From assembly GCF_900106695.1 (NCBI RefSeq), contig NZ_FNMZ01000002.1, positions 1-64,000 on the forward strand: 64,000 bases of DNA, in the 5' to 3' direction. The notes under the pieces are model-generated. The model was given only the letters and a program-made list of their open reading frames with translations, had not been told where the DNA came from and searched no databases. This document shows, in pieces, positions 33,316-42,420 of this stretch. The stretch is from Albimonas donghaensis. GTDB lineage: Bacteria > Pseudomonadota > Alphaproteobacteria > Rhodobacterales > Rhodobacteraceae. The number at the start of each line of letters is the position of its first letter. Within the stretch, counting starts at the first letter, position 1. Both the position numbers and the translations under genes were made by a program.

Positions 33316-34584
33316 ATGGACCATTTCCTTTACCGCGACGGCGCCCTTCATGCCGAGGACGTGCCGGTGGCCGACATCGCCGCCGCGGTCGGCACGCCGG
33401 TCTACATCTACTCCACCGCCACGCTGGAACGGCATTACCGGGTGTTCGACGAAGCCCTGGCCGGGACCGAGCATTTCATCGCCTACGCGGTGAAGGCCAA
33501 CGGCAATCTCGCGGTGCTCAAGACGCTGGCCGACATGGGCGCCGGCATGGACGTGGTGTCGGAGGGCGAGTTCCGCCGGGCGCTCGCCGCCGGGGTGCCG
33601 GGCAACCGGGTGGTGTTCTCGGGCGTGGGCAAGACCGCGGACGAGCTGCGATTCGCGCTGTCGCAGAATGTCCGCCAGCTCAATGTCGAAAGCGCGGAGG
33701 AGCTGGAGACGCTGTCCGGCGTCGCCGCCTCCATGGGCGTCACCGCGCCGATCGCGCTGCGGGTGAACCCGGACGTGGACGCCAAGACCCACGCCAAGAT
33801 CGCCACCGGCAAGTCGGAGAACAAGTTCGGCATCCCGATTTCCCGCGCGCGGGAGGTCTACGCCCGCGCCGCCGCCCTGCCGGGGATCGAGGTGGTGGGG
33901 CTCGACGTGCATATCGGCTCGCAGCTCACCGACCTGGCGCCCTTCGAGGCGGCCTTCTCCAAGGTGGCGGAGCTGACCGAGACCCTGCGCGCCGACGGCC
34001 ACGCCATTCGTCGGCTGGATCTGGGCGGGGGGCTGGGCATTCCCTACCAGCACAGCAACGAGGCCCCGCCGCTGCCCTTCGACTACGGCGCCGTCATCAA
34101 GCGCACCGTGGGCCATCTGGGCTGCGAGATCGAGATCGAGCCCGGCCGCCTGATCGCCGGCAACGCCGGGATCCTGGTGACGCGGGTGATCTATCGCAAG
34201 CAGGGCGAGGGACGGGTGTTCCTGGTGGTGGACGCCGCCATGAACGACCTGATCCGCCCGGCGATGTACGAGGCCTGGCATGACATCGCCCCGGTGATCG
34301 AGCCGGCGCCGGGGGCCGAGAAGGCCGAAGTCGATGTGGTCGGCCCGATCTGCGAGACCGGCGACACCTTCGCCCGCGGCCGCGCCTTGCCGCCGGTCGG
34401 GCCGGGCGAATTGGTCGCGTTCCGATCCGCAGGCGCCTATGGCGCGTCGATGTCTTCGGAATACAATGGCCGCCCGCTGATCCCGGAAGTGCTGGTCCGT
34501 GGCGATCAATTCGCCGTGGTCCGGGCGAGACCATCATATGAAGAGATGCTCGCCCGCGATACCATCCCCGACTGGAACGGCTGA
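33316..34584 (+). CDS. lysA: Diaminopimelate decarboxylase
   Basis: A 422-residue PLP enzyme of the alanine racemase fold. It makes L-lysine from meso-diaminopimelate. The PLP lysine is Lys60 in YAVKANGN. Other motifs are HIGSQ, LGGGLGIPYQ, EPGRLIAGNAG and, near the C-terminus, CETGDTFARGR with the substrate cysteine. It is followed by a hairpin and the TIGR02302 membrane protein, an order seen in many Rhodobacterales. The ribosome binding site is weak. Confidence 0.97.
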   Translation: MDHFLYRDGALHAEDVPVADIAAAVGTPVYIYSTATLERHYRVFDEALAGTEHFIAYAVKANGNLAVLKTLADMGAGMDVVSEGEFRRALAAGVPGNRVVFSGVGKTADELRFALSQNVRQLNVESAEELETLSGVAASMGVTAPIALRVNPDVDAKTHAKIATGKSENKFGIPISRAREVYARAAALPGIEVVGLDVHIGSQLTDLAPFEAAFSKVAELTETLRADGHAIRRLDLGGGLGIPYQHSNEAPPLPFDYGAVIKRTVGHLGCEIEIEPGRLIAGNAGILVTRVIYRKQGEGRVFLVVDAAMNDLIRPAMYEAWHDIAPVIEPAPGAEKAEVDVVGPICETGDTFARGRALPPVGPGELVAFRSAGAYGASMSSEYNGRPLIPEVLVRGDQFAVVRARPSYEEMLARDTIPDWNG

Positions 34585-34585
34585 A

Positions 34586-34623
34586 GTCCGGGCGCCGCGC
34601 GAAGCGCGCGCTCCCGCCCGGAC
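34586..34623 (+). terminator. Terminator after lysA
   Basis: GTCCGGGCG (34586-34594) pairs with CGCCCGGAC (34615-34623), with an inner CGCGC-GAA-GCGCG hairpin. It is followed by CCCCCCGT rather than a U-tract. Confidence 0.55.
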
Positions 34624-34691
34624 CCCCCGTCTCGTCGAGCTTCCCCAAGGGCGCGGCGGCGTGACGGCGGCGAGACGCGGAGGGCCGGCGC

Positions 34692-37391
34692 ATGTCCGAC
34701 GAAACGCATCCCGCGGGGACCGCCCCCGGCGCAGGCGAGCCCGCGTCCGGCGCGCGCCGGGACTCCGCCGCGGATTTCGCCCGCATGACGAAGGTCGAAG
34801 CCCGGATCGCCGCCGAGACCAGACGCGCCCTGCGCGTGCTGTGGCTCGAACGGCTGACCATGGCCGCCTGGCCGGCCTGGGCGGTGATCGCGGCCTTCGC
34901 CGGCCTGGCGCTGGCCGGCGGGTTCGAGGCGATGTCCCGCGCCGCCCATGTGGCCGCGCTGATCGCCTTCGCCGCGGCGCTGGCCGGGGCGGTGTGGTGG
35001 GGCCTGCGCGGTTTCGCGCGCCCCGACGCCGCGCAGGCCCGCGCCTCGCTGGAGGTCGAGACCCAGGACCGCCCCATCGCCGCGCTGGACGACCGGATGG
35101 CCATCGGCCGCGCCGATGCCGGCGCCCGCGCGGTGTGGGAGACGCATCGCCGCCGCATGGCCGAACGCGCCGGCCTGCTGCGCGCGCGGGACGCGGACCT
35201 TCGGGTGTCGCATCGCGACCCGATGGCCTTCCGCCTCGCCGCGCTGATCCTGCTGATCTTCGGGCTGCTGGCCGCGGCGGGCTCGGGCGGGGGGCGCATC
35301 GTGCAGGCCTTCGATCCGGGCTCGGGCGACGCCGGCCCCGGCGTGATCCCGCCGACGGTGGAGGCCTGGGCCTCTCCGCCCGCCTATACCGGCGCCCCGA
35401 TGATCTACCTGACCGAGCGGATGGGCGAGGCCGTGACCCTGCCCGCCGGCTCGCGCGTGTCGCTGCGGGTCTACAACGCCCCCGAACAGCCGGTCCTGAC
35501 CCAGGGCATCGGCGACCCGGCCGCGACGCTGGCCCCCTTCGGCGAACACGCCTGGGACCTGGCGGTGGAAGCCGCCGCCTCCGGCCCGCTGGCGGTCGCG
35601 CTGGGGGAGGAGACGTTGGCCTCCTGGAGCCTCTCGGTGACCGAGGACGCGCCGCCCTCCATCGCCTTCGACCATGAGGACGCGCCCGCCATCTCCGCCG
35701 CCGACACCGGCGCCTTGCGGGTCCGCTTCATGGCGGAGGACGACCACGGGCTGACCGCGGGCTGGGCGGTGATCGCGCTCGATCTCGACCGGCTCGGGGT
35801 CCATGCGGGGATGCTGCCGCCGCCGCCGGGGCTGGAAGAGCCGATCGAGGTCGAGCTGCCGCTTCCCCTGACCGGCTCCGCCAAGGCGGTGCGCGAGGCG
35901 CTGATCGAGGACCTGACCGAACATCCCTGGGCCGGCCTGCCGGTGACCATCGCGCTGCATGCGGAGGACGCCGCCGGCCAGCGGACCGCCAGCGCCCCGG
36001 TCGCCGCCCGGCTGCCCTCGCGCCCGTTCTACGACCCGATGGCGCGCGCGCTGGTCGAGGAACGGCGGTCGATGGCCTGGAGCCTGTCAAACCTGTTCCC
36101 CGCCCGCCAGCGGCTGCGCGCGATCACCGCCTTTCCCGACGACTATTTCGACGGCGCCGCCGGGCCCTACCTGCTGATCCGCACCGCCATGCGGCGGCTC
36201 GACTACGCGCTGGAGGGCGGGGTTTCGGCCGAGGCCGCGCCCGAGATCATGGACATGCTCTGGCGCGCCGCGCTTATGCTGGAGGAAGGCGACGTCAACT
36301 CCGCCGCCGAACGCCTGCGCCGCGCCAAGGAGCGGCTGTCGGAGGCGCTGGAGCGCGGGGCGGACGAGGACGAGATCGCCCGCCTGATGGACGAGATGCG
36401 CCAGGCGATGAACGAATACCTGCGCGAGATGGCCCGGCAGGCGCTGGAGAATCTCGACCAGCTCGACCAGCAGGGCGAGCAGCGCGGCCAGCAGATGCAG
36501 AGCCAGGACCTGCAGGAGATGCTCGACGAGATCGAGCGCATGGCCCGCGAGGGCGACCCCGAGACCGCCCAGCAGATGCTCGAACGCCTCGCGCAGATGC
36601 TGCAGAACCTTCAGATGCAGGCCCAGCAGGGGCGGCAGGGACAGGGTGGCGAGGGCGAGCAGACGCTGGACGAGCTCAACGACATGCTCCGCCAGCAGCA
36701 GGATCTTGCGGATCGCTCCTTCGAGGAGATGCAGCGCCGGCAGGGCCAGGGAGAGGGTCAGCAGAACGGCCAGGGCCAGCCGGGACAGCCGGGTCAGCCC
36801 GGGATGCAGGGCCAGCCCGGCGGCCAGGGCGGGCGCCAGTTCGGCGATCAGGGCCAGTCGCAGCAGGGCGTGCCCGGCCAGGGCGGCCGGCAGCCCGGCG
36901 GGATGCAGGGCGAGGCCGAGCGTCAGGAGGCGCTGCGCCAGCTGCTCGACGACCTGCGCAACCAGCTGCCCGGCGGCCTGTCGCCGGAGGCCGAGCAGGC
37001 GCTGCGCGACGCCGACCGGGCCATGGACGAGGCCCGCGGCGCGCTGGAGGGCGACCAGCCCGGCGAGGCGCTGGACGATCAGGTCCGCGCCATGGAGAGC
37101 CTGCGCGAGGGCGGCCGGCAGCTTGGCCAGGCCCTTCGCCAGCAGGCGCGCCAGGGCCAGGGCGACCGCGCCGGCCAGGGCGACCCCAGCGCCGCCGACG
37201 AGGGTCGCGACCCGCTGGGTCGCCCCACTGCGAATCGCGGGGCGCTGGAGGGGTCGGACACCGAGGTGCCGGGCCAGGAGGCGCTGAAACGCGCCCGCGA
37301 ACTGCTGGACGAGATCCGCCGCCGCTCGGGCGAGCGCACGCGCCCGGAGCTGGAGCTGGAATACCTCCGCCGCCTGCTCGAACGGTTCTGA
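34692..37391 (+). CDS. TIGR02302/DUF4175 family membrane protein
   Basis: An 899-residue protein. There are two hydrophobic segments near residues 56-102 and another near 183-200. A periplasmic region with an immunoglobulin-like beta domain follows (about 220-450), then a coiled-coil and very Gln/Gly-rich low-complexity C-terminal half (about 560-760), then a final helical region. This matches the TIGR02302 family of alphaproteobacteria. Its role is unknown; an envelope or cell-division role is often suggested because it neighbours lysA and ftsEX. The ATG lies at MSDETHPAG with CGGAGGG upstream. Confidence 0.85.
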   Translation: MSDETHPAGTAPGAGEPASGARRDSAADFARMTKVEARIAAETRRALRVLWLERLTMAAWPAWAVIAAFAGLALAGGFEAMSRAAHVAALIAFAAALAGAVWWGLRGFARPDAAQARASLEVETQDRPIAALDDRMAIGRADAGARAVWETHRRRMAERAGLLRARDADLRVSHRDPMAFRLAALILLIFGLLAAAGSGGGRIVQAFDPGSGDAGPGVIPPTVEAWASPPAYTGAPMIYLTERMGEAVTLPAGSRVSLRVYNAPEQPVLTQGIGDPAATLAPFGEHAWDLAVEAAASGPLAVALGEETLASWSLSVTEDAPPSIAFDHEDAPAISAADTGALRVRFMAEDDHGLTAGWAVIALDLDRLGVHAGMLPPPPGLEEPIEVELPLPLTGSAKAVREALIEDLTEHPWAGLPVTIALHAEDAAGQRTASAPVAARLPSRPFYDPMARALVEERRSMAWSLSNLFPARQRLRAITAFPDDYFDGAAGPYLLIRTAMRRLDYALEGGVSAEAAPEIMDMLWRAALMLEEGDVNSAAERLRRAKERLSEALERGADEDEIARLMDEMRQAMNEYLREMARQALENLDQLDQQGEQRGQQMQSQDLQEMLDEIERMAREGDPETAQQMLERLAQMLQNLQMQAQQGRQGQGGEGEQTLDELNDMLRQQQDLADRSFEEMQRRQGQGEGQQNGQGQPGQPGQPGMQGQPGGQGGRQFGDQGQSQQGVPGQGGRQPGGMQGEAERQEALRQLLDDLRNQLPGGLSPEAEQALRDADRAMDEARGALEGDQPGEALDDQVRAMESLREGGRQLGQALRQQARQGQGDRAGQGDPSAADEGRDPLGRPTANRGALEGSDTEVPGQEALKRARELLDEIRRRSGERTRPELELEYLRRLLERF

Positions 37392-37429
37392 ACCCGCCCC
37401 CGTCGCCCCCACGGCTCGAAGGCGATCTT

Positions 37430-37486
37430 TCGGCGCCCGTTCCGGGCACGCCCTCATCTCCGGCCGCTGACGCGGCCTTCGGGATC
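37430..37486 (+). repeat. 57-bp dispersed element, copy A
   Basis: The same element as 31443-31499 in the opposite orientation. It lies between the TIGR02302 stop and the terminator at 37531. It contains GGCCGC-TGAC-GCGGCC and the GCCCGTTCCGGGC partial palindrome. Confidence 0.85.
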
Positions 37487-37530
37487 GGCGACGGCGGAAC
37501 CGAGGGCGCAGGGAAGGCGCCCTGAACGGA

Positions 37531-37563
37531 AACCGCCGCGCGCAGGGTCTGCGCGCGGCGGTT
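37531..37563. terminator. Strong hairpin between convergent genes
   Basis: A perfect 15-bp stem (37531-37545 with 37549-37563) has a 3-nt loop GGT. It has AA on the left and TT on the right, so it can end transcripts on both strands. Confidence 0.8.
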
Positions 37564-37628
37564 CGCATCGGGGACAGGCGCGCCGCCCTGCGTTTCCGTG
37601 CGGGCGGCGTCCGGGGCGGCGGGCCGCG

Positions 37629-38297
37629 TCAGGCGCCGCCGGTCAGCTCATCGATCTTGCGTCCGGCCTGCGCCGCGGCGCGCTCCACCGCCATCCGGGC
37701 GCGGTCCACGCTCTGCACATAGGCGCCGATATAGGGCTCCGCCTGCGGGACCATCGCCACGACCTTGCCGCTCTGCAGATAGGCGAAGGCGAGGCCAGCC
37801 GACAGGATCAGCGCCAGCAGGAGGCCGATGCCGAACCCGCCGCCGGCGGAACCGCGCGGGGCGGTCTCGTCGCGGGCGCGGAGTTCGGCCGACAACCGCT
37901 CGGCGTCGATCGAGGCCGGGCGGCGCGCCGCAGGGTGTTCGCGCAGCGGCGGCAGCGGGTCGAGCCCGGCCTGGTCGGCATCCGGGGCCGAGGCGGGGGG
38001 CGCGAGCACCGGCTCGCCCGCGGGCGGTTCGGACGCGACGGAGGGGGCCGGGGCGGGGGCGACGGCGGGGACCGGGTCGGCCAGCGTCGGCTCGGGATCG
38101 CGCAGGCCCGACAGGCTTTCGGCCGCGGCCTCCATGCCCGGCATGCGCGAGCCGGAGGGCTCGAAGGCGGCGAGTTCGGGACCGGGCTGGAACCACTGCT
38201 CGCCGCAGGCGCTGCATTCGACCCGGCGACCGCCGGCGCCCAGCGCGTCGTCCGGGGCGTCGTAAACGGCCTGGCAGGAGGGGCAGGTCACGCGCAT
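37629..38297 (-). CDS. Zinc-ribbon (MJ0042-type) membrane protein
   Basis: A 222-residue protein. The N-terminal zinc ribbon CPSCQAVY is paired with CSACGEQWFQ (four cysteines) at residues 5-36. A long proline/alanine linker (about 37-140) follows, then one transmembrane helix (about 148-170) and a short helical end. The zinc-ribbon domain is the MJ0042 family start seen in many proteobacteria. It lies divergent from ftsE, as in relatives, but its role is unknown. The ATG at 38297 has AAGGAT upstream. Confidence 0.87.
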   Translation of the reverse strand: MRVTCPSCQAVYDAPDDALGAGGRRVECSACGEQWFQPGPELAAFEPSGSRMPGMEAAAESLSGLRDPEPTLADPVPAVAPAPAPSVASEPPAGEPVLAPPASAPDADQAGLDPLPPLREHPAARRPASIDAERLSAELRARDETAPRGSAGGGFGIGLLLALILSAGLAFAYLQSGKVVAMVPQAEPYIGAYVQSVDRARMAVERAAAQAGRKIDELTGGA

Positions 38298-38778
38298 GGG
38301 GCAGATCCTTCGGCGGCGGCGGGTCGGCGGCGGCGGGCGGGTGATATCCCTGCTGTCTTAACGCGGCCGCGCGGCGCGGCCAAGGCCCGCGCGCTTCAGC
38401 CCGGAAACCGACCCGCGCCGCCCCGGCCCGGACGCCCGGCCCGGACGTCCCGAACCGCCGAAGCTCGCGACGTCGCCACCCGCGCCGCCGCGGCCCTGCG
38501 CCGCGGGCGCCCCGGATGCGGCCATCGCGACCGCCGCGCGGCGCCCGGGCGCGCATGCGCCCGGCCTTTCGCGCATGCCGCCCCGCCGGTCCGCGGGACC
38601 ATGCCGCGCGGCGGCGCGCATTGCGCCCGGTCGGGGCATTTGCGAAACTGGCCCGACGCCCGCCCCGCCGTCCTCGCGCGGCGCGGCGCGCCCCGCAATG
38701 GAGGCGGGCGCCTCCGGGCGCCGCATCGGCAACGGCACAAGCTCGCACACGGGCAGGGACAGGGGGCCGACAGGCGCC
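38298..38778. other. 481-bp divergent gap between zinc-ribbon gene and ftsE
   Basis: No gene was found. The sequence is GC-rich with short inverted segments but no convincing promoter. The ATAT pocket near 38343-38350 could be part of the zinc-ribbon gene promoter. Confidence 0.5.
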
Positions 38779-39465
38779 ATGACGGCGGTGGAATGCATCG
38801 GCCTCGCGCTCACCCGCGCCGGACGTCCTGCGCTGGCCGGCCTCGACTGGCGGATCGCGCCGGGCGAATTGCAGGTCATCGCCGGGCCCACGGGCGCCGG
38901 GAAATCCGCGCTGCTCGCCGTCGCCGGCCTCGCCCTGCCCCTCTCGGGCGGCCAACTCCGCCTGTTCGGCGCGCCGGTCCCGCCGCCGTCCCGCGCCGCG
39001 GAGCCCGCCCGCGCCGCCTTGCGGCGCCGCATCGGGCGGGCGGAGGCGCGGCCCGCCTTCCTCGACCATCTGAGCCTCGCGGAGAACGTCGCCTTGCCCC
39101 TTCGCCTCGCCGGCCGCGGCCCCGCCGACCGCGCGGCGCAGGCGGGCGAGCTGCTGGACTGGCTCGGCCTCGGCCCCCGCGCCGATGACCCGCCCTCCGC
39201 CCTTTCGGATGGCGAACGCCGGCGCGCCGGGCTCGCCCGCGCGGTGATCGCGGGGCCGGAGCTGATCCTGGCCGACGAACCCTCGAGCGATCTCGACCGC
39301 GAGGGCGCGGCCCAGGCGCTGGAGATGCTGGCGGCTCTCGCAGCCCACGGCGCCGCGGTGGCCATCGCCACCGGCGACGCGGACCTGGTGCGGCTCGCCC
39401 GCCACCATTCCGAGGCCCGCATCCTCACCCTGACCGCCGGCCGGTTCGAGAGCCCGGCGGCATGA
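38779..39465 (+). CDS. ftsE: FtsE-type cell-division ABC ATPase with degenerate motifs
   Basis: A 228-residue ABC ATPase. It pairs with FtsX in the inner membrane to regulate peptidoglycan hydrolases at division. Walker A GPTGAGKS (36-43) and Walker B LILADE (162-167) are intact, and FLDHLSLAENVALPLR matches the FtsE D-H-L segment. Three catalytic positions deviate: the Q-loop glutamine is Ala90, the signature is LSDGE (142-146) instead of LSGGE, and the H-loop histidine is Gly199 (ATGD). The last helix is normal. The start at 38779 follows a weak GGGGG site. ftsX overlaps by four bases (ATGA). Confidence 0.85.
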   Translation: MTAVECIGLALTRAGRPALAGLDWRIAPGELQVIAGPTGAGKSALLAVAGLALPLSGGQLRLFGAPVPPPSRAAEPARAALRRRIGRAEARPAFLDHLSLAENVALPLRLAGRGPADRAAQAGELLDWLGLGPRADDPPSALSDGERRRAGLARAVIAGPELILADEPSSDLDREGAAQALEMLAALAAHGAAVAIATGDADLVRLARHHSEARILTLTAGRFESPAA

Positions 39466-40571
39466 GCGACGCCCCCGCCCGTCCGCCGCGCGCCCGCAAG
39501 CCGCGCAGGTCGCGCAAGGCCGCCGCCGCGCAGCCCGCGCCCGACAACGCCCCGGTTCCGCCCGGCGCCGGGGCCGTCGACGGCTCGGGATATGGCGAGG
39601 GCGCCGCGGCGCAGGACGCCGCCGCGGCCGAGACCGCGACCGCGCCGCCCTCCGGGCCTTCCGCTTTCGCGCGGCTCCGGGCCCGGCTCGGCGCCGCGCT
39701 GCGGCTGGCCTGGCGGGAACGGCGCGCGCCGCCGCTGGCCCGACGCGCGGGCGCCGTGGCCTCGGCCGCCTGGCTCTCGGCCTGGCTGGCCGGGCTGGCG
39801 CTGGCCCTGGCCCTCGGCGCCGGGCTGGCGGGGGAACGGCTGGCCCGCGCCTGGACCGCGGAATTCGGCGCCGCCGCGACGCTCACCGCCGTCGGCTCGC
39901 CGCAACGCAGGGCCCGGGATTTCGACGCCGCCCTGCGCGCGCTGGAGACGACGCCCGGCATCGCCGAGGCCCGCGTCATGCCGGTGGAGGAACGGCGCGC
40001 CCTGCTGACCCCCTGGCTGGGCGAGGCCGCCGCCGCCGCCGCCGAGCCGCCGCCGATGGCCGAGGTGACGCTGGAGGGCGAGGGCCCGGACCTGGCCATG
40101 CTCGCCCTGCGGCTGGCCGAGGAGGCGCCCGGCGCCGTTTTCGACAGTCATGCCGGCTGGCGCGGTCCGCTGCTGGAGGCGGCGATGCGGGCGCGGCTGA
40201 TCGGCTGGGGCGCGGTCGGCCTGGCGGCGGCGGCGGGGTTTCTCGCCGCCGCCGCGACCGCCGCCGCCTGGACCGCCTCCGCGCGCGGGTCGCAGGCCCT
40301 GCTGCGCAGGCTGGGCGCGCCCCCCGCCCGGTTGCGGCTGGCCTGGCCCGGTCGCGCGGCCTGGCGGGGCTTCTGGGCCGGGACGCTGGGATGCCTTCTG
40401 GTCGTCGCCGCGCTGGCGGGGCCGGAGCTCGCCTGGGGGCCGGACGCCCGCCTGTCGCTGACCCCCGAGGGCTGGCATTGGGCGGCGCTGGCCGCGGCCC
40501 CGTTCTGGACCGCGCTCGCCGCCTGGACCGGCGCCGCGCTCGCCCTGCGCCGGGGGGAGGATATCTCGTGA
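39462..40571 (+). CDS. ftsX: Cell division protein FtsX
   Basis: A 369-residue permease-like protein. A long disordered basic/Ala-Pro N-terminus (residues 1-75) precedes a transmembrane helix (about 105-125). A periplasmic domain (about 126-245) follows, then three more helices (about 248-275, 300-325, 335-360). The four-helix layout with a single large extracellular loop is that of FtsX. The sequence is very Ala/Leu/Gly-rich and diverged, with the long N-terminal extension. It is translationally coupled to ftsE. Confidence 0.82.
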   Translation: MSDAPARPPRARKPRRSRKAAAAQPAPDNAPVPPGAGAVDGSGYGEGAAAQDAAAAETATAPPSGPSAFARLRARLGAALRLAWRERRAPPLARRAGAVASAAWLSAWLAGLALALALGAGLAGERLARAWTAEFGAAATLTAVGSPQRRARDFDAALRALETTPGIAEARVMPVEERRALLTPWLGEAAAAAAEPPPMAEVTLEGEGPDLAMLALRLAEEAPGAVFDSHAGWRGPLLEAAMRARLIGWGAVGLAAAAGFLAAAATAAAWTASARGSQALLRRLGAPPARLRLAWPGRAAWRGFWAGTLGCLLVVAALAGPELAWGPDARLSLTPEGWHWAALAAAPFWTALAAWTGAALALRRGEDIS

Positions 40572-40620
40572 CCCGTCCGCGCCCCGCCGCCCCCTTCCGC
40601 TCCGAAAAGGACCCGAGCCG

Positions 40621-41337
40621 ATGACCCATCTCCGCGGCTGCCTCCTGGTCCTGTGGACCTACCTGCTGATGGCGATCATGGGGATCCTCTGCGCGCCCTT
40701 CGCCGCGTTCGGACCCCGGCGCTGGACGCTGGGGATCATGCAGACCTATGTGCGGCTGGAGTTCCTCGGGGCCCGGCTGATCTGCGGCATGCGCCCGGAG
40801 ATCCGCGGCCCGATCCCGCAGGGCGAGGTGATCATCGCCGCCAAGCATCAGAGCTTTCTCGACATCATGATGCTGACCCTGGCGCTGGACCGGCCGCGCT
40901 TCGTGATGAAGCGGTCGCTGGTCTGGGCGCCGGTGCTGGGGTTCTACGCGCGGCGCATGGGCTGCGTGGCGGTGGATCGCGGCGCCGGCGGCAAGGCGCT
41001 GCGCGACATGGTGGCCACGGCGGCGGCGGATGCCGAGCCCGGCCAGCTGGTGATCTTCCCGCAGGGCACCCGCGTCGCGCCCGGCGTCGTCGCGCCCTGG
41101 AAATCCGGCGTCGCCGGGTTGCAGGAGGCGCTGGCCCTGCCCGTGATCCCCGTCGCCACCAATGCCGGGCATTTCTGGCCCCGCAGCGGCGTCGCCCGGC
41201 GCCCCGGCGCGCCGGTGGTCGCGTTCCTGGACCCCATCCCGCCGGGCCTGCCGCGGGCCGAGCTGATGGCCGAGCTGAAGGCGCGGATCGAGCCGGCCTC
41301 GGACGCGCTGCTGGCCGAGGCGCGCGGCGAGGGCTGA
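40621..41337 (+). CDS. plsC: 1-acyl-sn-glycerol-3-phosphate acyltransferase (PlsC)
   Basis: A 238-residue acyltransferase. It makes phosphatidic acid from lysophosphatidate at the inner membrane. The H(X4)D motif is KHQSFLD (His76, Asp81), the FPQGTR block is at 146-151, and one N-terminal transmembrane helix is at about 8-30. The gene lies 49 bp after ftsX and is probably part of that operon. Confidence 0.93.
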   Translation: MTHLRGCLLVLWTYLLMAIMGILCAPFAAFGPRRWTLGIMQTYVRLEFLGARLICGMRPEIRGPIPQGEVIIAAKHQSFLDIMMLTLALDRPRFVMKRSLVWAPVLGFYARRMGCVAVDRGAGGKALRDMVATAAADAEPGQLVIFPQGTRVAPGVVAPWKSGVAGLQEALALPVIPVATNAGHFWPRSGVARRPGAPVVAFLDPIPPGLPRAELMAELKARIEPASDALLAEARGEG

Positions 41338-41374
41338 GGCCCTCTCCCCCCGGCCCGCGGGCCCCGAACGGCAA

Positions 41375-41402
41375 GCGCCGCCCCCCTTGCGGGGAGCGGC
41401 GC
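41375..41402. terminator. Hairpin between plsC and mcl1
   Basis: GCGCCGC (41375-41381) pairs with GCGGCGC (41396-41402), with one internal mismatch before CCCC/GGGG and a TTGC loop. It lies between convergent genes. Confidence 0.65.
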
Positions 41403-41439
41403 GGCGTTCTTCGGGATCGCGACGGATCGGCCCCCCGGA

Positions 41440-42420
41440 TCAGGAGGCGGCGATCATCTCCGACTGCTTCACGATCACCTCGGCCTGCCGGATCGAGGCG
41501 AGGTCCACCAGACGGCCCTTGTAGACGGCGGCGCCGGCGCCGGTGCGGGTGGCCTCCTCCATCGCGGCGAGGATCTCGCGCGCTTCGGCCACGGCCTCCT
41601 CGGAGGGGGTGAAGACCTCGTTGGCCAGCGCGATCTGGTTGGGGTGGATGGCCCATTTGCCGACCATGCCCATGGTGGCCGAGCGGCGCGCCTGAGCGCG
41701 GTAGCCCTCGGGGTCGGAGAAGTCGCCATAGGGCCCGTCGACCGGCAGGATGCCATGGGTCCGGCAGGCCGAGACGATGGCCGAGGTCACATGGTGCCAG
41801 GGGTCGGGATAGGAGATCGCGCGCTCCCCGCCCTCGGCGGTCGCGTCGGCCAGCATGTAGTAGTTCTTCTGGGTGCCGCCGATGCCGGTGGTGGACATGC
41901 CCATGGAGGCCGCGAAATCCGCGGCGCCGAGGCTCATCGCCTGCATGCGGGGGGAGGACGCCGCGATCTCCTCGACATGGGCGAGGCCGGCGGCGGTCTC
42001 GATGATGACCTCCAGCGCGATGCGCTTGGTCGAGCCCTTGGCGGCCTCGATCGCCGAGACCAGGGCGTCCACCGCGTAGACGTCGGCGGCGCAGCCCACC
42101 TTGGGGATCATGATCATGTCGAGACGGCCGTTCGTCTCCTCCATCACCTCGACCACGTCGCGATACCAGTAGGGGGTGTCGAGGCCGTTGATGCGCACGC
42201 AGACGGTCTTCTTGCCCCAGTCGAGGGTGTTGATCGCCTCGATGATGTTCTTGCGCGCCTGCGGCTTGTCATCGGGGGCGACGGCGTCCTCGAGGTCGAG
42301 GTTGATCACGTCGGCGGCCGAGGCGGCCATCTTCGGGTGCAGCTTGGTGTTGGAGCCCGGGCCGAACAGCTGGCAGCGGTTGGGGCGGGCGGGGGGCGTC
42401 GGCTGGACCTTGAAGCTCAT
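41440..42420 (-). CDS. mcl1: L-malyl-CoA/beta-methylmalyl-CoA lyase
   Basis: A 326-residue HpcH/HpaI-fold lyase. It splits beta-methylmalyl-CoA to propionyl-CoA and glyoxylate and L-malyl-CoA to acetyl-CoA and glyoxylate, in the ethylmalonyl-CoA pathway. Signs are NLDLEDAVAPDDK with the metal ligands, RINGLDTPYWYRDV, PKVGCAADVYAVDAL, VIIETAAGLAHVEEIA, and MGMSTTGIGGTQKNYY. The C-terminal KWAIHPNQIALANEVFTPS matches Rhodobacter Mcl1. The start at 42420 has AAGGAA nine bases upstream. It suggests acetyl-CoA assimilation without isocitrate lyase, although the other pathway genes are not in the window. Confidence 0.93.
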   Translation of the reverse strand: MSFKVQPTPPARPNRCQLFGPGSNTKLHPKMAASAADVINLDLEDAVAPDDKPQARKNIIEAINTLDWGKKTVCVRINGLDTPYWYRDVVEVMEETNGRLDMIMIPKVGCAADVYAVDALVSAIEAAKGSTKRIALEVIIETAAGLAHVEEIAASSPRMQAMSLGAADFAASMGMSTTGIGGTQKNYYMLADATAEGGERAISYPDPWHHVTSAIVSACRTHGILPVDGPYGDFSDPEGYRAQARRSATMGMVGKWAIHPNQIALANEVFTPSEEAVAEAREILAAMEEATRTGAGAAVYKGRLVDLASIRQAEVIVKQSEMIAAS

